Source: Acinetobacter seifertii
GTDB lineage: Bacteria > Pseudomonadota > Gammaproteobacteria > Pseudomonadales > Moraxellaceae
Direction of reading: 5' to 3'
Assembly (NCBI RefSeq): GCF_000368065.1
Contig: NZ_KB851200.1
Span: 985,204 to 1,049,203 of the forward strand
Length of the DNA stretch: 64,000 bases
Positions 1 to 9,064 of this stretch are shown in pieces. The notes under the pieces are model-generated. The model was given only the letters and a program-made list of their open reading frames with translations. It did not search any database and was not told where the DNA came from. The position numbers and the translations under genes are program-made. How positions within the stretch are numbered: the first letter of the stretch is position 1; each line of letters opens with the position of its first letter.

Positions 1-1033
1 AGATGCATGTGTTGCCCTTGCTTCAAATGCTGATCGCCTAGCTTGTTATGACTCTGTATTTAAACCCTCGGCTTTGCCCGCTCTGCAAGCTGCAGCAGTC
101 CCAGAGCCTGTTAAAAAAGTTGATCAGCCTGCTGTTCAACCTGAAACATTTAAAGAGAAGGTTGTAGATACGGTTAGTAATATTAAAGTAATAGGGAAGG
201 CTCCAAAAATTGAGCCTACTACTTCTTTACTAGACCAACGGTGGGAGTTATCTGAAAAGAGTAAGCTCGGTGTTTGGAATATTCGTGCTTATCAGCCTGT
301 TTATTTACTACCTGTATTTTGGACTAGTGATAAAAATGAATTTCCAAGTAGTCCAAATCCCAATAACACTGTTAAAGAAGCTCAAGATTTGAAATCGACG
401 GAAACTAAATTTCAAATTTCTTTGAAAACTAAAGCTTGGGAAAATATTTTTGGCAACAATGGTGATTTGTGGGTGGGGTATACGCAATCTTCACGTTGGC
501 AGACATTTAATGCTAAAGAATCTCGTCCTTTCCGTGAAACGAACTATGAGCCTGAAGCAAGTTTAATGTTTAGAACAAACTATGAGTTGCTCGGTTTAGA
601 TGGTCGTTTATTAGGTGTAACTTTAAATCACCAGTCAAATGGTCGTTCAGATCCTTTATCTCGTAGCTGGAACCGTGTCATTTTTAATGTGGGCTTAGAG
701 CGTGGTAACTTTGCTGTCATGCTTCGTCCTTGGCTACGCATTAATGAGGCTGCCAAAGATGATAACAACCCTGATATTGAAGACTATGTTGGGCGTGGGG
801 ATTTAACTGCTTTTTATAAGTGGAAAGATAACGATTTCTCGCTAATGCTACGTCACTCTTTAAAAGGTGGTGATGACTCTCATGGTGCAGTTCAGTTTGA
901 CTGGGCGTTCCCAATTAGTGGTAAGTTACGTGGTCACTTTCAGCTATTTAATGGATATGGTGAAAGCTTAATTGACTATAACCACCGCGCAACTTATGCA
1001 GGTTTGGGTGTTTCACTCATGAACTGGTACTAA
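1..1033 (+). CDS. pldA: Outer-membrane phospholipase A1 (OMPLA), 5' end outside the window
   Basis: Partial gene. The reading frame is open from base 2 and the visible residues (DACVALASNADRLACYD) are a typical mature N-terminus of Acinetobacter PldA, so the start codon and signal peptide lie upstream. OMPLA is a 12-stranded beta-barrel that hydrolyses phospholipids appearing in the outer leaflet of the outer membrane. The family signature is present: the catalytic His and Ser sit in NHQSNGRSDPLSRSWNR, which also carries the conserved Asn. The LPVFW segment and the C-terminal aromatic residue (ends ...MNWY) fit an outer-membrane barrel. A TTG at 74 could act as an internal start but would remove a conserved segment, so I do not use it. 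A strong terminator follows directly. Confidence 0.95.
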   Translation, partial: DACVALASNADRLACYDSVFKPSALPALQAAAVPEPVKKVDQPAVQPETFKEKVVDTVSNIKVIGKAPKIEPTTSLLDQRWELSEKSKLGVWNIRAYQPVYLLPVFWTSDKNEFPSSPNPNNTVKEAQDLKSTETKFQISLKTKAWENIFGNNGDLWVGYTQSSRWQTFNAKESRPFRETNYEPEASLMFRTNYELLGLDGRLLGVTLNHQSNGRSDPLSRSWNRVIFNVGLERGNFAVMLRPWLRINEAAKDDNNPDIEDYVGRGDLTAFYKWKDNDFSLMLRHSLKGGDDSHGAVQFDWAFPISGKLRGHFQLFNGYGESLIDYNHRATYAGLGVSLMNWY

Positions 1034-1051
1034 GTTCAAGCTGATAAAAAT

Positions 1052-1075
1052 GCCGCTGTAAAAGCGGCTTTTTTT
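1052..1075. terminator. Intrinsic terminator after pldA, probably shared with the convergent gene
   Basis: Stem GCCGCT/AGCGGC with a 5-nt loop followed by seven T. It lies between convergent pldA and the Ktr permease gene, whose stop codon is at 1077-1079. The upstream A-run could let it work on both strands. Confidence 0.85.
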
Positions 1076-1076
1076 A

Positions 1077-2414
1077 TTAACCAATTTGAATGTTGGCCTG
1101 AGGATGTTTGAGACGACTCTTTTTAGGGGTGGCGATCAAATATGCCAGAGTTAAAGGTCCAAGTCTTCCTGCAAACATAAGTAGGCTTAAGATAAACAGG
1201 CTACAATTGTGTAAATCTGGGGTAATACCACGAGAAAGTCCAACTGTGCAGGCTGCCGATACCACTTCAAATAATAAGTTCATAAAGTCAGCTTTCGGTT
1301 CTAAAAGCAAAAGTATGAAGAACCCAATAAATATAAGAATACTGGTAATTGCAGTAACTGCTAAGGCCTTATAAGTAGTTTCATGAGAAACAGAATGATT
1401 GAAGACTCTAATTTCATCTGTACGTCTTAGAAATGAAAGTACACTTAAAACCAATATCGCAAAGGTTCCTACCTTAATACCACCAGCGGTACTCAGTGAG
1501 CCGCCACCAATAAACATGAGTAGCATCATAACCAAGGAACTACTATTAGTCATTGCACCTGTATCAATAGTATTAAACCCTGAAGATCGTGGAACAGTTG
1601 CTTGGAACCAAGCATGTAAAGCTTGATCGCCTACACTCAGCATTCCTAATGTATGTGGGTTCTGCGCTTCTAGAGCCCAGATTAATATGAAGGCGACTAA
1701 ATTAATAATCGCTATTGTTGTAAGTATTAGTTTGCTATTAGGGTTTAGTTTTTTCCACTTTTTATTCTGCTTGATATCCATCAAAACTAAAAAGCCAAGT
1801 CCACCTAAGATATAAAGTAAACTCACTGTAAGGCAGATTACATAGTTGTTTTGGAATCCCATTAAACTATTATTAAATAAAGAAAAACCCGCATTATTAA
1901 ATGAAGAAATACTATAAAAAATTGCATAATACAAACCGCGAGCAAAACCAAACGCAGGTGTAAATGCAGTCGTAAGAATTATGGTTCCGATCAATTCAAA
2001 AAGAAAAGTATAGGCGACAACACCTTTTGCAACAAAGGTCACTTTAGAGAGGCTAGTTTGACCAAGACTGTCTTGAGCCATCATTTGCTGCTTAAGGCCT
2101 ACTTTCGGCGATAGACTTAGTGCAGCCAAAATTGCAAAAGTCATGAAGCCTAAACCACCTGACTGAATCAGTAATAAAATAATGACTTGCCCAAAAAGTG
2201 TAAAAGATTGATGAATATTTAAAACAGATAAACCTGTAATGGTAACCGCTGAGGTTGCTGTAAATAATGCATCCATCCAACTTACATGTCCGTTATTGGC
2301 AATAGGAAGCTTAAGCAACAATGTGCCGAATATAATAAATGCTAGAAACCCTAAGGCTAATAAAGATGGAGGACTTAAATTTAGTGTTTTGTGTGGCTTA
2401 GGTTTAAGAGACAT
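1077..2414 (-). CDS. ktrB: TrkH/KtrB-type potassium uptake permease
   Basis: A 445-residue inner-membrane protein of the Trk/Ktr/HKT superfamily, the ion-translocating subunit for K+ (or Na+-coupled K+) uptake. All four pore-loop signatures are visible in order: TSAVTITGLSV near residue 55, SSFNNAGFSLF, VPRSSGFNT and SAACTVGLSRG. Each carries the selectivity-filter glycine. Hydrophobic segments fill the spaces between them. The length (about 445) fits KtrB better than enteric TrkH (about 480). It lies 18 bp downstream of the RCK-domain gene on the same strand, so the two form a Ktr-type operon. The exact subfamily (KtrB or TrkH) is inferred from length and single-RCK partner. Confidence 0.9.
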   Translation of the reverse strand: MSLKPKPHKTLNLSPPSLLALGFLAFIIFGTLLLKLPIANNGHVSWMDALFTATSAVTITGLSVLNIHQSFTLFGQVIILLLIQSGGLGFMTFAILAALSLSPKVGLKQQMMAQDSLGQTSLSKVTFVAKGVVAYTFLFELIGTIILTTAFTPAFGFARGLYYAIFYSISSFNNAGFSLFNNSLMGFQNNYVICLTVSLLYILGGLGFLVLMDIKQNKKWKKLNPNSKLILTTIAIINLVAFILIWALEAQNPHTLGMLSVGDQALHAWFQATVPRSSGFNTIDTGAMTNSSSLVMMLLMFIGGGSLSTAGGIKVGTFAILVLSVLSFLRRTDEIRVFNHSVSHETTYKALAVTAITSILIFIGFFILLLLEPKADFMNLLFEVVSAACTVGLSRGITPDLHNCSLFILSLLMFAGRLGPLTLAYLIATPKKSRLKHPQANIQIG

Positions 2415-2432
2415 ATTTTCTAGTTCGTTTTC

Positions 2433-3083
2433 TTATGAGAAACAATGTGAGAGTTTTTTAAGTTGCTGTAAATGACCTTCCAAAATAATAATATCATGCA
2501 TTTTTAAGGTAAAAGTCTCATCAGTTTCAAATAGAATTTGCTGCTGTCTTTTTACAAGTAGTGTTTTAACCTGTGGTGCTTGCTGCATAATTCCATACAA
2601 GTTAATACCATTTAATTTCTCGGGAATATCAATTTTCACAATATAGTGATCATCATCTAAAGACATGTAACGACTCACCATAGGGTAATTGAGTGCTTGC
2701 GCAACACGTACGCCCATGTCTTCTTCAGGATGAATGATTTTATTGATATTGAGGTGGGATAAAATTGTGTGGTGGGCTTTAGTTTTTGCCTTTACCCAAA
2801 TTTTATCAATACCGAGATTTTTTAAATTCAGCACACATAAAATACTGGCTTCAATATCTTCACCAATTGCAACGACAACTGCATCACAATTTTGAATGTT
2901 TAATTCATCTAGTACATGTTCATCTGTAGCATCAGCAATGACAGCATGAGTTAAAACATCGGCAAGGTTCTCTACATTCTTTTTGACTGTATCAATGCCA
3001 ATAACATCATGATTTAATTTTGTGAGTTCTTGAGCAACTGTTGCTCCAAAACTTCCCAAGCCGATGACCGCGAACTGTGCCAT
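2433..3083 (-). CDS. ktrA: KtrA/TrkA-type RCK regulatory subunit of K+ uptake
   Basis: A 216-residue cytoplasmic protein with one RCK-N domain (Rossmann fold; nucleotide-binding GLGSFG at residues 8-13, acidic ID at the end of strand 2) and one RCK-C domain (about residues 135-216). The single RCK unit is the KtrA arrangement, unlike E. coli TrkA, which has two. The family binds ATP/ADP or NAD(H) and gates the membrane permease as an octameric ring. It is the first gene of the two-gene operon with ktrB. Start ATG at 3083; nothing unusual in the sequence. Confidence 0.9.
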   Translation of the reverse strand: MAQFAVIGLGSFGATVAQELTKLNHDVIGIDTVKKNVENLADVLTHAVIADATDEHVLDELNIQNCDAVVVAIGEDIEASILCVLNLKNLGIDKIWVKAKTKAHHTILSHLNINKIIHPEEDMGVRVAQALNYPMVSRYMSLDDDHYIVKIDIPEKLNGINLYGIMQQAPQVKTLLVKRQQQILFETDETFTLKMHDIIILEGHLQQLKKLSHCFS

Positions 3084-3183
3084 AAATAACCTTTTATACT
3101 TAATTAGGGCTTTATTTTTAATGAAATTTTCTTTGAGATAAAGACAAGCAATGTAAATATAAAAAATATTGAGCTTAAATCAT

Positions 3184-3213
3184 AAAAAAGCCGACAAATT
3201 TGCCGGCTTTTTT
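3184..3213 (-). terminator. Intrinsic terminator downstream of ilvA
   Basis: A-run plus GCCG paired to CGGC plus T-run, with a CAAATTTG-containing loop. It sits just past the ilvA stop (minus strand) and before ktrA, separating the two transcription units. The symmetrical A and T runs would allow function on either strand. Confidence 0.8.
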
Positions 3214-3227
3214 ATCAAAATAAAAGA

Positions 3228-4769
3228 TTATTTCAAGAAACGCTTATAACCCACATTGTCAGTAATTTCTGCATATGGATAGCTAATTTGCTCTAGAGTT
3301 TCGATTAGGCCATCTGGATTCTGTTTCGCATCTGTTGCTTGTAAGCCAACCAATACGCGACCTTCAGCAGCACCGTGGTTACGGTAATGGAACAGGGTAA
3401 TATTGTGGGTTGGGCCTAAACGAGTTAAGAAGGTGAGTAATGCACCTGGACGCTCAGGGAACTCAACACGGAACAATCTTTCATCGTCAAGATTGGCATG
3501 ACCACCAATCAAGTAACGAATATGCAATTTAGCAACTTCATCATCAGATAAGTCATCGACAACATAATTTTGCTGTTTAAGCTGCTCTAAAATTTCATGG
3601 CGTTCAGCATCACCACCTTTTAAGCTAATACCCACAAAAACTTGTGCTTCTTCTGTGTTATTTGCGCGGTAGTTAAACTCGGTAATATTGCGGCCTTGTA
3701 GGGCACGGCAGAAACCTAAGAATGCTCCTTTTTCTTCAGAAAGTGTAACCGCGTAAATTGCTTCACGTTGTTCACCGAGTTCAGTACGCTCTGCAATGTA
3801 ACGTAAGCGGTCAAAGTTCATGTTGGCACCACAAACAATCGACACCATGTTTTTACCGCTAATTTTATGCTCAGCTACATATTTTTTAATACCAGCTAAC
3901 GCCATTGCACCTGATGGTTCAACAATGCTACGGTTTTCATCAAAAGTATCTTTAATTGCAGCACAGATTTCATCTGTATTTACAGTCACAATGTCTGGGT
4001 CAACAATTGGACCTGAGTTATCAGATTTGCGAAGACGAATAATATCAAACGGCAAAGCACCAATTTGTGCAACAGCAGTACCGTCTGCAAATAAGCCTAC
4101 ATGTGGCAAGATTACGCGTTCATTTGCTTCTAGTGCTGCTTTTAAGCAAGCAGACTCTTCATATTCAACGCCAATAATTTTCACATGGGGTGCAACTTCA
4201 CCAAGGTAAGCTGCTACACCTGAAATTAGGCCACCGCCACCTACAGCAACAAACACATATTCTACATCACGCCATTGACGTAAGATTTCATTTGCAATTG
4301 TGCCTTGACCAGCAATAACAAGTTCATCGTCATAGGGTGGAATGAATACAAGACCTTCAACTTCGGCACGTTGCTGAGCGTATTTATTTGCTACATCAAA
4401 ACTATCACCATGTAATACAACTTGACCACCCAAGCGTTTAACTGCTTGAACTTTAATGTCAGGAGTTGTACTTGGCATAACAATAATCGCAGGAATGCCT
4501 AAACGTTGACCAGACAATGCCACGCCTTGCGCATGGTTGCCCGCAGATGCACAGATTACACCACGCTCAAGTTGATCTTTCGGTATTTGACTAATACGGT
4601 TATAAGCACCGCGTAATTTAAAAGAAAAAACAGGTTGTAAATCTTCACGCTTAAAACGAATTGTATTATTTAATTTTTGACTAATTCGTGGAGCTGCTTC
4701 GAGAGGTGTTTCAATTGCAACATCATAAACCGTTGCTTGTAAAATTTGTCGTACCACACGAGACAGCAT
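3228..4769 (-). CDS. ilvA: Biosynthetic threonine ammonia-lyase (threonine deaminase)
   Basis: Deaminates L-threonine to 2-oxobutanoate, the committed step to isoleucine. The N-terminal PLP fold-type II domain carries the Schiff-base lysine in SFKLRGAYNR (about residue 51) and the phosphate-binding glycine loop VGGGGLISG. The last ~180 residues hold two ACT-like regulatory domains (FLGFCRAL..., RVEFPERPGALLTFL...), so this is the allosteric biosynthetic enzyme and not the short catabolic type. The protein is 513 residues from the second ATG (4769). I prefer that start because AGGGA lies 8 nt upstream; the ATG at 4775 is only 2 nt from the same Shine-Dalgarno. A TACAAT -10 candidate lies at 4806-4811 (complement). 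Divergent from rpiA. Confidence 0.95.
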   Translation of the reverse strand: MLSRVVRQILQATVYDVAIETPLEAAPRISQKLNNTIRFKREDLQPVFSFKLRGAYNRISQIPKDQLERGVICASAGNHAQGVALSGQRLGIPAIIVMPSTTPDIKVQAVKRLGGQVVLHGDSFDVANKYAQQRAEVEGLVFIPPYDDELVIAGQGTIANEILRQWRDVEYVFVAVGGGGLISGVAAYLGEVAPHVKIIGVEYEESACLKAALEANERVILPHVGLFADGTAVAQIGALPFDIIRLRKSDNSGPIVDPDIVTVNTDEICAAIKDTFDENRSIVEPSGAMALAGIKKYVAEHKISGKNMVSIVCGANMNFDRLRYIAERTELGEQREAIYAVTLSEEKGAFLGFCRALQGRNITEFNYRANNTEEAQVFVGISLKGGDAERHEILEQLKQQNYVVDDLSDDEVAKLHIRYLIGGHANLDDERLFRVEFPERPGALLTFLTRLGPTHNITLFHYRNHGAAEGRVLVGLQATDAKQNPDGLIETLEQISYPYAEITDNVGYKRFLK

Positions 4770-4876
4770 GTTCATCTTCCCTATAACAGTTTAAAATAGG
4801 AAATTATTGTAGCAAACCCTTGTGCATTTGCGCCGATTATTGGCGTATAAATGTCAAAAAATAGTTGAGTGATGTA

Positions 4877-5548
4877 ATGAGCCTATATGCAACCCAAGAT
4901 GAAAAGAAACAAGCTGCTGCTAAAGCTGCTTTAAAACACTTACCCAAAGGTGGCATTTTGGGGGTAGGAACTGGAAGTACTGTAAATTTTTTAATTGATT
5001 TATTACCTGAACTACAATTAGAGGCAGCTGTGGCAAGTTCGCAAGCAACAGCAGATCGTCTTAAAAAATTAGGTATTGAAGTGGTTGATATGAATCATGT
5101 AGGCAGCCTTGATGCTTATGTTGACGGTGCAGATGAGATTGATCGTCACATGCATATGATTAAAGGCGGCGGCGCAGCATTAACTCGTGAAAAAATTGTA
5201 GCTTCAATTGCTAAAAAATTTGTATGTATCGTTGATGATTCGAAATGGGTTGATCAACTTGGTCGTGATTTCCCATTACCAGTAGAAGTGATTCCAATGG
5301 CGCGCTCTGCTGTAGCTCGTAAATTGGTCAGCTTAGGTGGTGACCCGGTTTATCGTGAAGGTGTGGTAACAGATAACGGAAACGTTATTTTAGATGTATT
5401 TAATTTGAACATCTTAAATGCAATTGATTTGGAAAAGACCATTAATAATATCCCAGGTGTTGTGACTAACGGTATTTTTGCGTTAAACCCAGCAACAATT
5501 GCTATTGTTGCGACAAATAATGGTATTGAAGAGCGTACAGCACAGTAA
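4877..5548 (+). CDS. rpiA: Ribose-5-phosphate isomerase A
   Basis: Interconverts ribose 5-phosphate and ribulose 5-phosphate in the non-oxidative pentose phosphate pathway. Family motifs are present: phosphate-binding [10 protein letters not shown], the catalytic-acid segment DGADEID and [12 protein letters not shown]. From the ATG at 4877 the protein has 223 residues, close to the 219 of E. coli RpiA. An upstream in-frame TTG (4865) would add only MSDV and is less likely. The stop codon shares a base with the next gene's ATG (TAATG), indicating translational coupling with the YgjP-like metallopeptidase gene. Confidence 0.95.
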   Translation: MSLYATQDEKKQAAAKAALKHLPKGGILGVGTGSTVNFLIDLLPELQLEAAVASSQATADRLKKLGIEVVDMNHVGSLDAYVDGADEIDRHMHMIKGGGAALTREKIVASIAKKFVCIVDDSKWVDQLGRDFPLPVEVIPMARSAVARKLVSLGGDPVYREGVVTDNGNVILDVFNLNILNAIDLEKTINNIPGVVTNGIFALNPATIAIVATNNGIEERTAQ

Positions 5549-6228
5549 TGTCTGTGGAAATGCCAGAAATTAAAATTGTTCGTCACGTAAGGGCAAGAAA
5601 ATTGCGCTTACGTGTTGAGCCTGCGTCTATACGACTGACTGTTCCGTTATTTTGTAGTAAGAAACAAATTCAGCAGTTTTTGGCGCAGTCTGAACAATGG
5701 TTGATTGAGACGTGGAGTAAACAGCAACACGTTCAATCTACATCGTTTGAGATTCCTTCAGAAATTTCTTTTTTCAACAGAGAACAGCCTTTTCAAGTTG
5801 TTGTACAAAAGCAACATCGCATTTTTCAGTTTGATTGGGAAAATAATTATTTATTTATTAAAGATCAACAACCTTACCAAGCTTTACAAAATGCCGTGAT
5901 TGCTTATGCCAAACAAGAGTTACCACTTCTTTTGTCTGAGCTTAGCCAAAAAACTCGGCTGAGTTATGCCGAGTGTGCGATCCGACGTCCTAAAACACGT
6001 TGGGGAAGTTGTAGTAGTCAACATAATATTATGCTGCATGCAGGTCTGGTTCTTATGCCTGCCCCAATTACCCGTTATGTTTGTATTCATGAGTTAGCAC
6101 ACACTAAACACTTCGATCATAGCCCTGCATTTTGGGCCGAAGTTGCAAAGTTCGACCCCAACTATATGCAGCATCGCAGACAATTAAAAGGTAATCCATT
6201 GCCTGCGTGGTGGTATGTCACAGCTTAG
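5548..6228 (+). CDS. YgjP-like (DUF45/M48-type) zinc metallopeptidase
   Basis: A 226-residue cytoplasmic protein of the YgjP/DUF45 (SprT-like zincin) family. The zinc-binding HExxH motif is seen as CIHELAHTKHFDHSPAFW; the downstream His in FDHSPAFW is the family's third ligand region. The N-terminal half has the family's basic start (VRHVRARKLRLRVEP) and the RRPKTRWGSCSS segment before the active site. The substrate is not known for the family. The gene overlaps rpiA by one base and its 3' end overlaps the convergent lipoprotein gene by 4 bp, so no terminator fits between them. Confidence 0.85.
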   Translation: MSVEMPEIKIVRHVRARKLRLRVEPASIRLTVPLFCSKKQIQQFLAQSEQWLIETWSKQQHVQSTSFEIPSEISFFNREQPFQVVVQKQHRIFQFDWENNYLFIKDQQPYQALQNAVIAYAKQELPLLLSELSQKTRLSYAECAIRRPKTRWGSCSSQHNIMLHAGLVLMPAPITRYVCIHELAHTKHFDHSPAFWAEVAKFDPNYMQHRRQLKGNPLPAWWYVTA

Positions 6229-7745
6229 TTAAAGCTACATTCTAATTGTATTGTTTGTAATACATCCGGTGCTTTGCGGCTATCAAGGCCTGCTTGAGCA
6301 CTGACAATTTTATTGGCTTTAATATGTAGCTGTATAAAATTATATTGCTGCGTTGAATTGTTGGGTTCAGATGAGCTTGAGTTAAGTAAGTAACTATAAC
6401 TTGCAGCATCTGTTTGCAGTAAGTTATCTGTACTATCTGCGCTTAAGGCAGAACGATAAGTTTGTGAGCCTTGAATTAACTCAATTTGGCCATTTGCACG
6501 AAAATTGAGTTGGCAGCCCGATGCATTGTTTTCATAGTGACCAACTAAATAGTCTGTGGCTGGGAGTTTAGGGTCAGCTATATTGATGCTGGTTAAACCT
6601 TGTTTACACGGATAAGCCGAACCATTACAAGTCGCCGTAATACCACTAAAACCAACAGCACGTCGGTAGTCACCCGCACCATCTATACGGAAAAAATCAG
6701 TCGTATTTCCAGAAGGCACAACACCAGAATAGAGTTTTTTCTGCAAAAGAGCATATCCAGTTTGATCTAAACTAGACTGACTTTGTGAATCTGCTAATTG
6801 TAATGTGGCAACTTTTAAATTAGTCGCAAAATAATCGCGAGTCACTTTTTGATTAGCTGCCATATCTAACAGGGTGTTTTTTGAAGGGTCAATATTATCG
6901 GGTGATGGAATAAAAAGAGGTGTCATGGTCGTATTGTCACCAATCAGCTTTTTACCGTCTAAATATCCATCTTTTAAATCAGTCGCAAGGCTATTTGTGA
7001 GTTCTTGATATGCATTGGTACGGCCATGAATGGTATTCCAGTACTGTAAATAGCCAAAGCTAAGATAACTATCAACATAGGTGCTCGGTTGCTTGGTGGA
7101 ATACTGTAATAAATTTAAAACTGTAAGAGGGCTAGCAGGACTTAAACTTGGGATGGCAGCATCTTTAAAAGCGCTAATAAGAGCTGTGTAAACATCTTGA
7201 GAGGCTAAATCAACATGTGATAGTTCAACACGAGTCGGATCTATAGTTTCTTGGGGAAGTTGTCCTGATCTGATGATAGCACGTTGGTAAATTGCTTCAG
7301 AACTTGGGCTAATGAACTGGGTTTTATTGCTGATAGAACTTGGTGTAATAAAAGCATGATAAGTACCAGCAATGTTCTGGTATGTAGAGCTAATTGGATC
7401 AAATACTTGAGATGAGCTTTGCGTTATGACGTCAACGCGATAAAGACGATTCAATTTAGTACTTGGAAGTTTAATGTTGTAACTCGTTAAGCTGGCAACT
7501 TGGGTATCTATCAAAATGCTATTGTCAGTGTTGTCATATACCTTGAGTTGTACATTGCGTAGTTCGACAGGGGTTTTCAATGTAAAATCGGTCATGACTT
7601 CAGGAGTGGGCGTAGTCGGTGTTGGTGTACTAGATGAGCCTCCACTACTACTGCCACCTCCACATCCGACAAGGACAGCACTTAAAATTAAAGTACTCAG
7701 GCCGAGGTACGTGTACAACTTTATTTTTCTTGATTGATCAAGCAT
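6225..7745 (-). CDS. Large predicted lipoprotein of unknown function
   Basis: A 506-residue protein with a short basic N-terminus, a hydrophobic segment and a lipobox (LVGCGGG), then a low-complexity Gly/Ser/Thr/Pro linker (SSSGGSSSTPTPTTP). This is the usual layout of an outer-membrane-anchored lipoprotein. The mature part starts with a short beta-rich region (DFTLKTPVELRNVQLKVYDNT) and is otherwise soluble-looking. I recognise no catalytic motif and give no function. The start is supported by GGAG six nt upstream of the ATG. It is transcribed alone, convergent with the YgjP-like gene (4-bp overlap) and divergent from argC. Confidence 0.75.
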   Translation of the reverse strand: MLDQSRKIKLYTYLGLSTLILSAVLVGCGGGSSSGGSSSTPTPTTPTPEVMTDFTLKTPVELRNVQLKVYDNTDNSILIDTQVASLTSYNIKLPSTKLNRLYRVDVITQSSSQVFDPISSTYQNIAGTYHAFITPSSISNKTQFISPSSEAIYQRAIIRSGQLPQETIDPTRVELSHVDLASQDVYTALISAFKDAAIPSLSPASPLTVLNLLQYSTKQPSTYVDSYLSFGYLQYWNTIHGRTNAYQELTNSLATDLKDGYLDGKKLIGDNTTMTPLFIPSPDNIDPSKNTLLDMAANQKVTRDYFATNLKVATLQLADSQSQSSLDQTGYALLQKKLYSGVVPSGNTTDFFRIDGAGDYRRAVGFSGITATCNGSAYPCKQGLTSINIADPKLPATDYLVGHYENNASGCQLNFRANGQIELIQGSQTYRSALSADSTDNLLQTDAASYSYLLNSSSSEPNNSTQQYNFIQLHIKANKIVSAQAGLDSRKAPDVLQTIQLECSFN

Positions 7746-7933
7746 CCTAGCTCTCCAAAAATGAATCTGGTCATTATTTACTGATATTTGTTTGGTTCTG
7801 ACAGACCAGCAAGCACTATGTAATTAGCGCTAAAAATAAAAAAATTAAAATTACCAAGCATGAAATGGTTTTGTAAGCCTGGACATCCTGTCATACTACC
7901 GCAAGTATAGATTCAATATTTGAGGTAATGCAC

Positions 7934-8983
7934 GTGATTTCTGTCGGAATTGTTGGTGGAACTGGTTATACAGGCGTTGAACTATTACGTATTTTATTAC
8001 GACATCCAAAAGCGCAGGTTCGAGTTCTGACTTCACGTACAGAAGCAGGTAAACCAGTTGCTGATATGTTCCCAAATTTACGTGGGCATACTGATCTTCA
8101 ATTTTCAGATTTAAATATTGATGCATTAAAAGAATGTGATGTTGTATTTTTTGCGACTCCACACGGTGTTGCTATGCAGCATGCAAAAGATTTGATCGAA
8201 GCAGGGACCAAAGTTATTGATTTGGCAGCGGACTTTCGCTTGCAAAATCTTGAACAGTTTGAAAAATGGTATGGCATGGAACATGCGTGCCCAGACGTAC
8301 TAAAAGATTCTGTTTATGGTTTAACTGAGTTAAATCGTGAAAAAATTAAACAGGCTCAAGTCATTGGTAATCCAGGTTGTTATCCAACAACTGTTCAATT
8401 AGGTTTGGCTCCACTTTTAAAATCTGCACAAGCATTGATTGAAACCAAGAATATTATTATTGATGCAAAATCAGGTGTTTCTGGTGCTGGCCGTAAAGCA
8501 AGCTTAGGCATGATTTACAGTGAAAATGCCGATAACTTTAAAGCGTATGGTGTTGCAGGTCACCGTCATCATCCGGAAATTGTCGAAGCATTAGAAAATA
8601 TTGCTGGACAAAAAGGTGGGTTTGATGGCCTTTTATTTGTACCGCATTTGGTACCAATGATTCGCGGTATGTTGAGTACAATTTATGTGGACTTGACTGA
8701 GGCTGGTAAGCAAGCAGACTTACAAGCTTTGTATGAAAACTTCTATGCAAATGAAAAATTTGTAGATGTCATGCCTGCGAATAGTTCACCTGAAACACGC
8801 AGTGTGCGTGGAGCAAATGAATTACGTATTGCTTTGTATAAACCACAACCAAATAAACTCATTATTTTGGCGGCTCAAGATAATCTTGTAAAAGGTGCAT
8901 CTGGTCAAGCTGTACAAAATATGAACCTTATGTTTGGCTTTAATGAAGACGAAGGCTTACAAGGGATTGGTTTATTACCATAA
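7934..8983 (+). CDS. argC: N-acetyl-gamma-glutamyl-phosphate reductase
   Basis: Third step of arginine biosynthesis: NADPH-dependent reduction of N-acetylglutamyl phosphate to the semialdehyde. The N-terminal nucleotide-binding loop [16 protein letters not shown], the catalytic cysteine in GNPGCYPT and the histidine-rich HRHHPEI segment are all present. I take the GTG at 7934 as the start (349 residues, MISVGIVGG...) because GAGGT lies 7 nt upstream. The ATG at 7928, two codons earlier, is only 2 nt from the same site. 349 residues is the length I recall for Acinetobacter ArgC. It stands alone, not in an arg operon. Confidence 0.93.
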   Translation: MISVGIVGGTGYTGVELLRILLRHPKAQVRVLTSRTEAGKPVADMFPNLRGHTDLQFSDLNIDALKECDVVFFATPHGVAMQHAKDLIEAGTKVIDLAADFRLQNLEQFEKWYGMEHACPDVLKDSVYGLTELNREKIKQAQVIGNPGCYPTTVQLGLAPLLKSAQALIETKNIIIDAKSGVSGAGRKASLGMIYSENADNFKAYGVAGHRHHPEIVEALENIAGQKGGFDGLLFVPHLVPMIRGMLSTIYVDLTEAGKQADLQALYENFYANEKFVDVMPANSSPETRSVRGANELRIALYKPQPNKLIILAAQDNLVKGASGQAVQNMNLMFGFNEDEGLQGIGLLP

Positions 8984-9001
8984 AAAACTCTTTTTTGCTT
9001 C

Positions 9002-9033
9002 ACACACATTTAAATTTCGATTTAAATGTGTGT
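9002..9033. repeat. Perfect 14-bp hairpin with TTCG tetraloop after argC
   Basis: The arms ACACACATTTAAAT and ATTTAAATGTGTGT are exact reverse complements around a TTCG loop. It begins 18 bases after the argC stop. No T-run follows, so it is not a classical intrinsic terminator. It may protect or process mRNA between argC and the next gene, or act as an operator. An ATG inside the 3' arm (9026) is in frame with the next gene but is an implausible start. Confidence 0.7.
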
Positions 9034-9064
9034 CTTGACTCTGATCTTAAACACTGAGATGACG

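Noticed and set aside
74..76. TTG as the start of pldA
   Set aside because: The frame is open to the window edge and the upstream residues are conserved in the family, so the gene simply begins outside the window.
3820..4209. 129-codon frame antisense to ilvA
   Set aside because: Overlaps the conserved PLP domain of ilvA completely and has no independent support.
4831..4845. CGCC-N7-GGCG inverted repeat between ilvA and rpiA as an operator
   Set aside because: Only 4-bp arms; too short to separate from chance, although it lies between divergent promoters.
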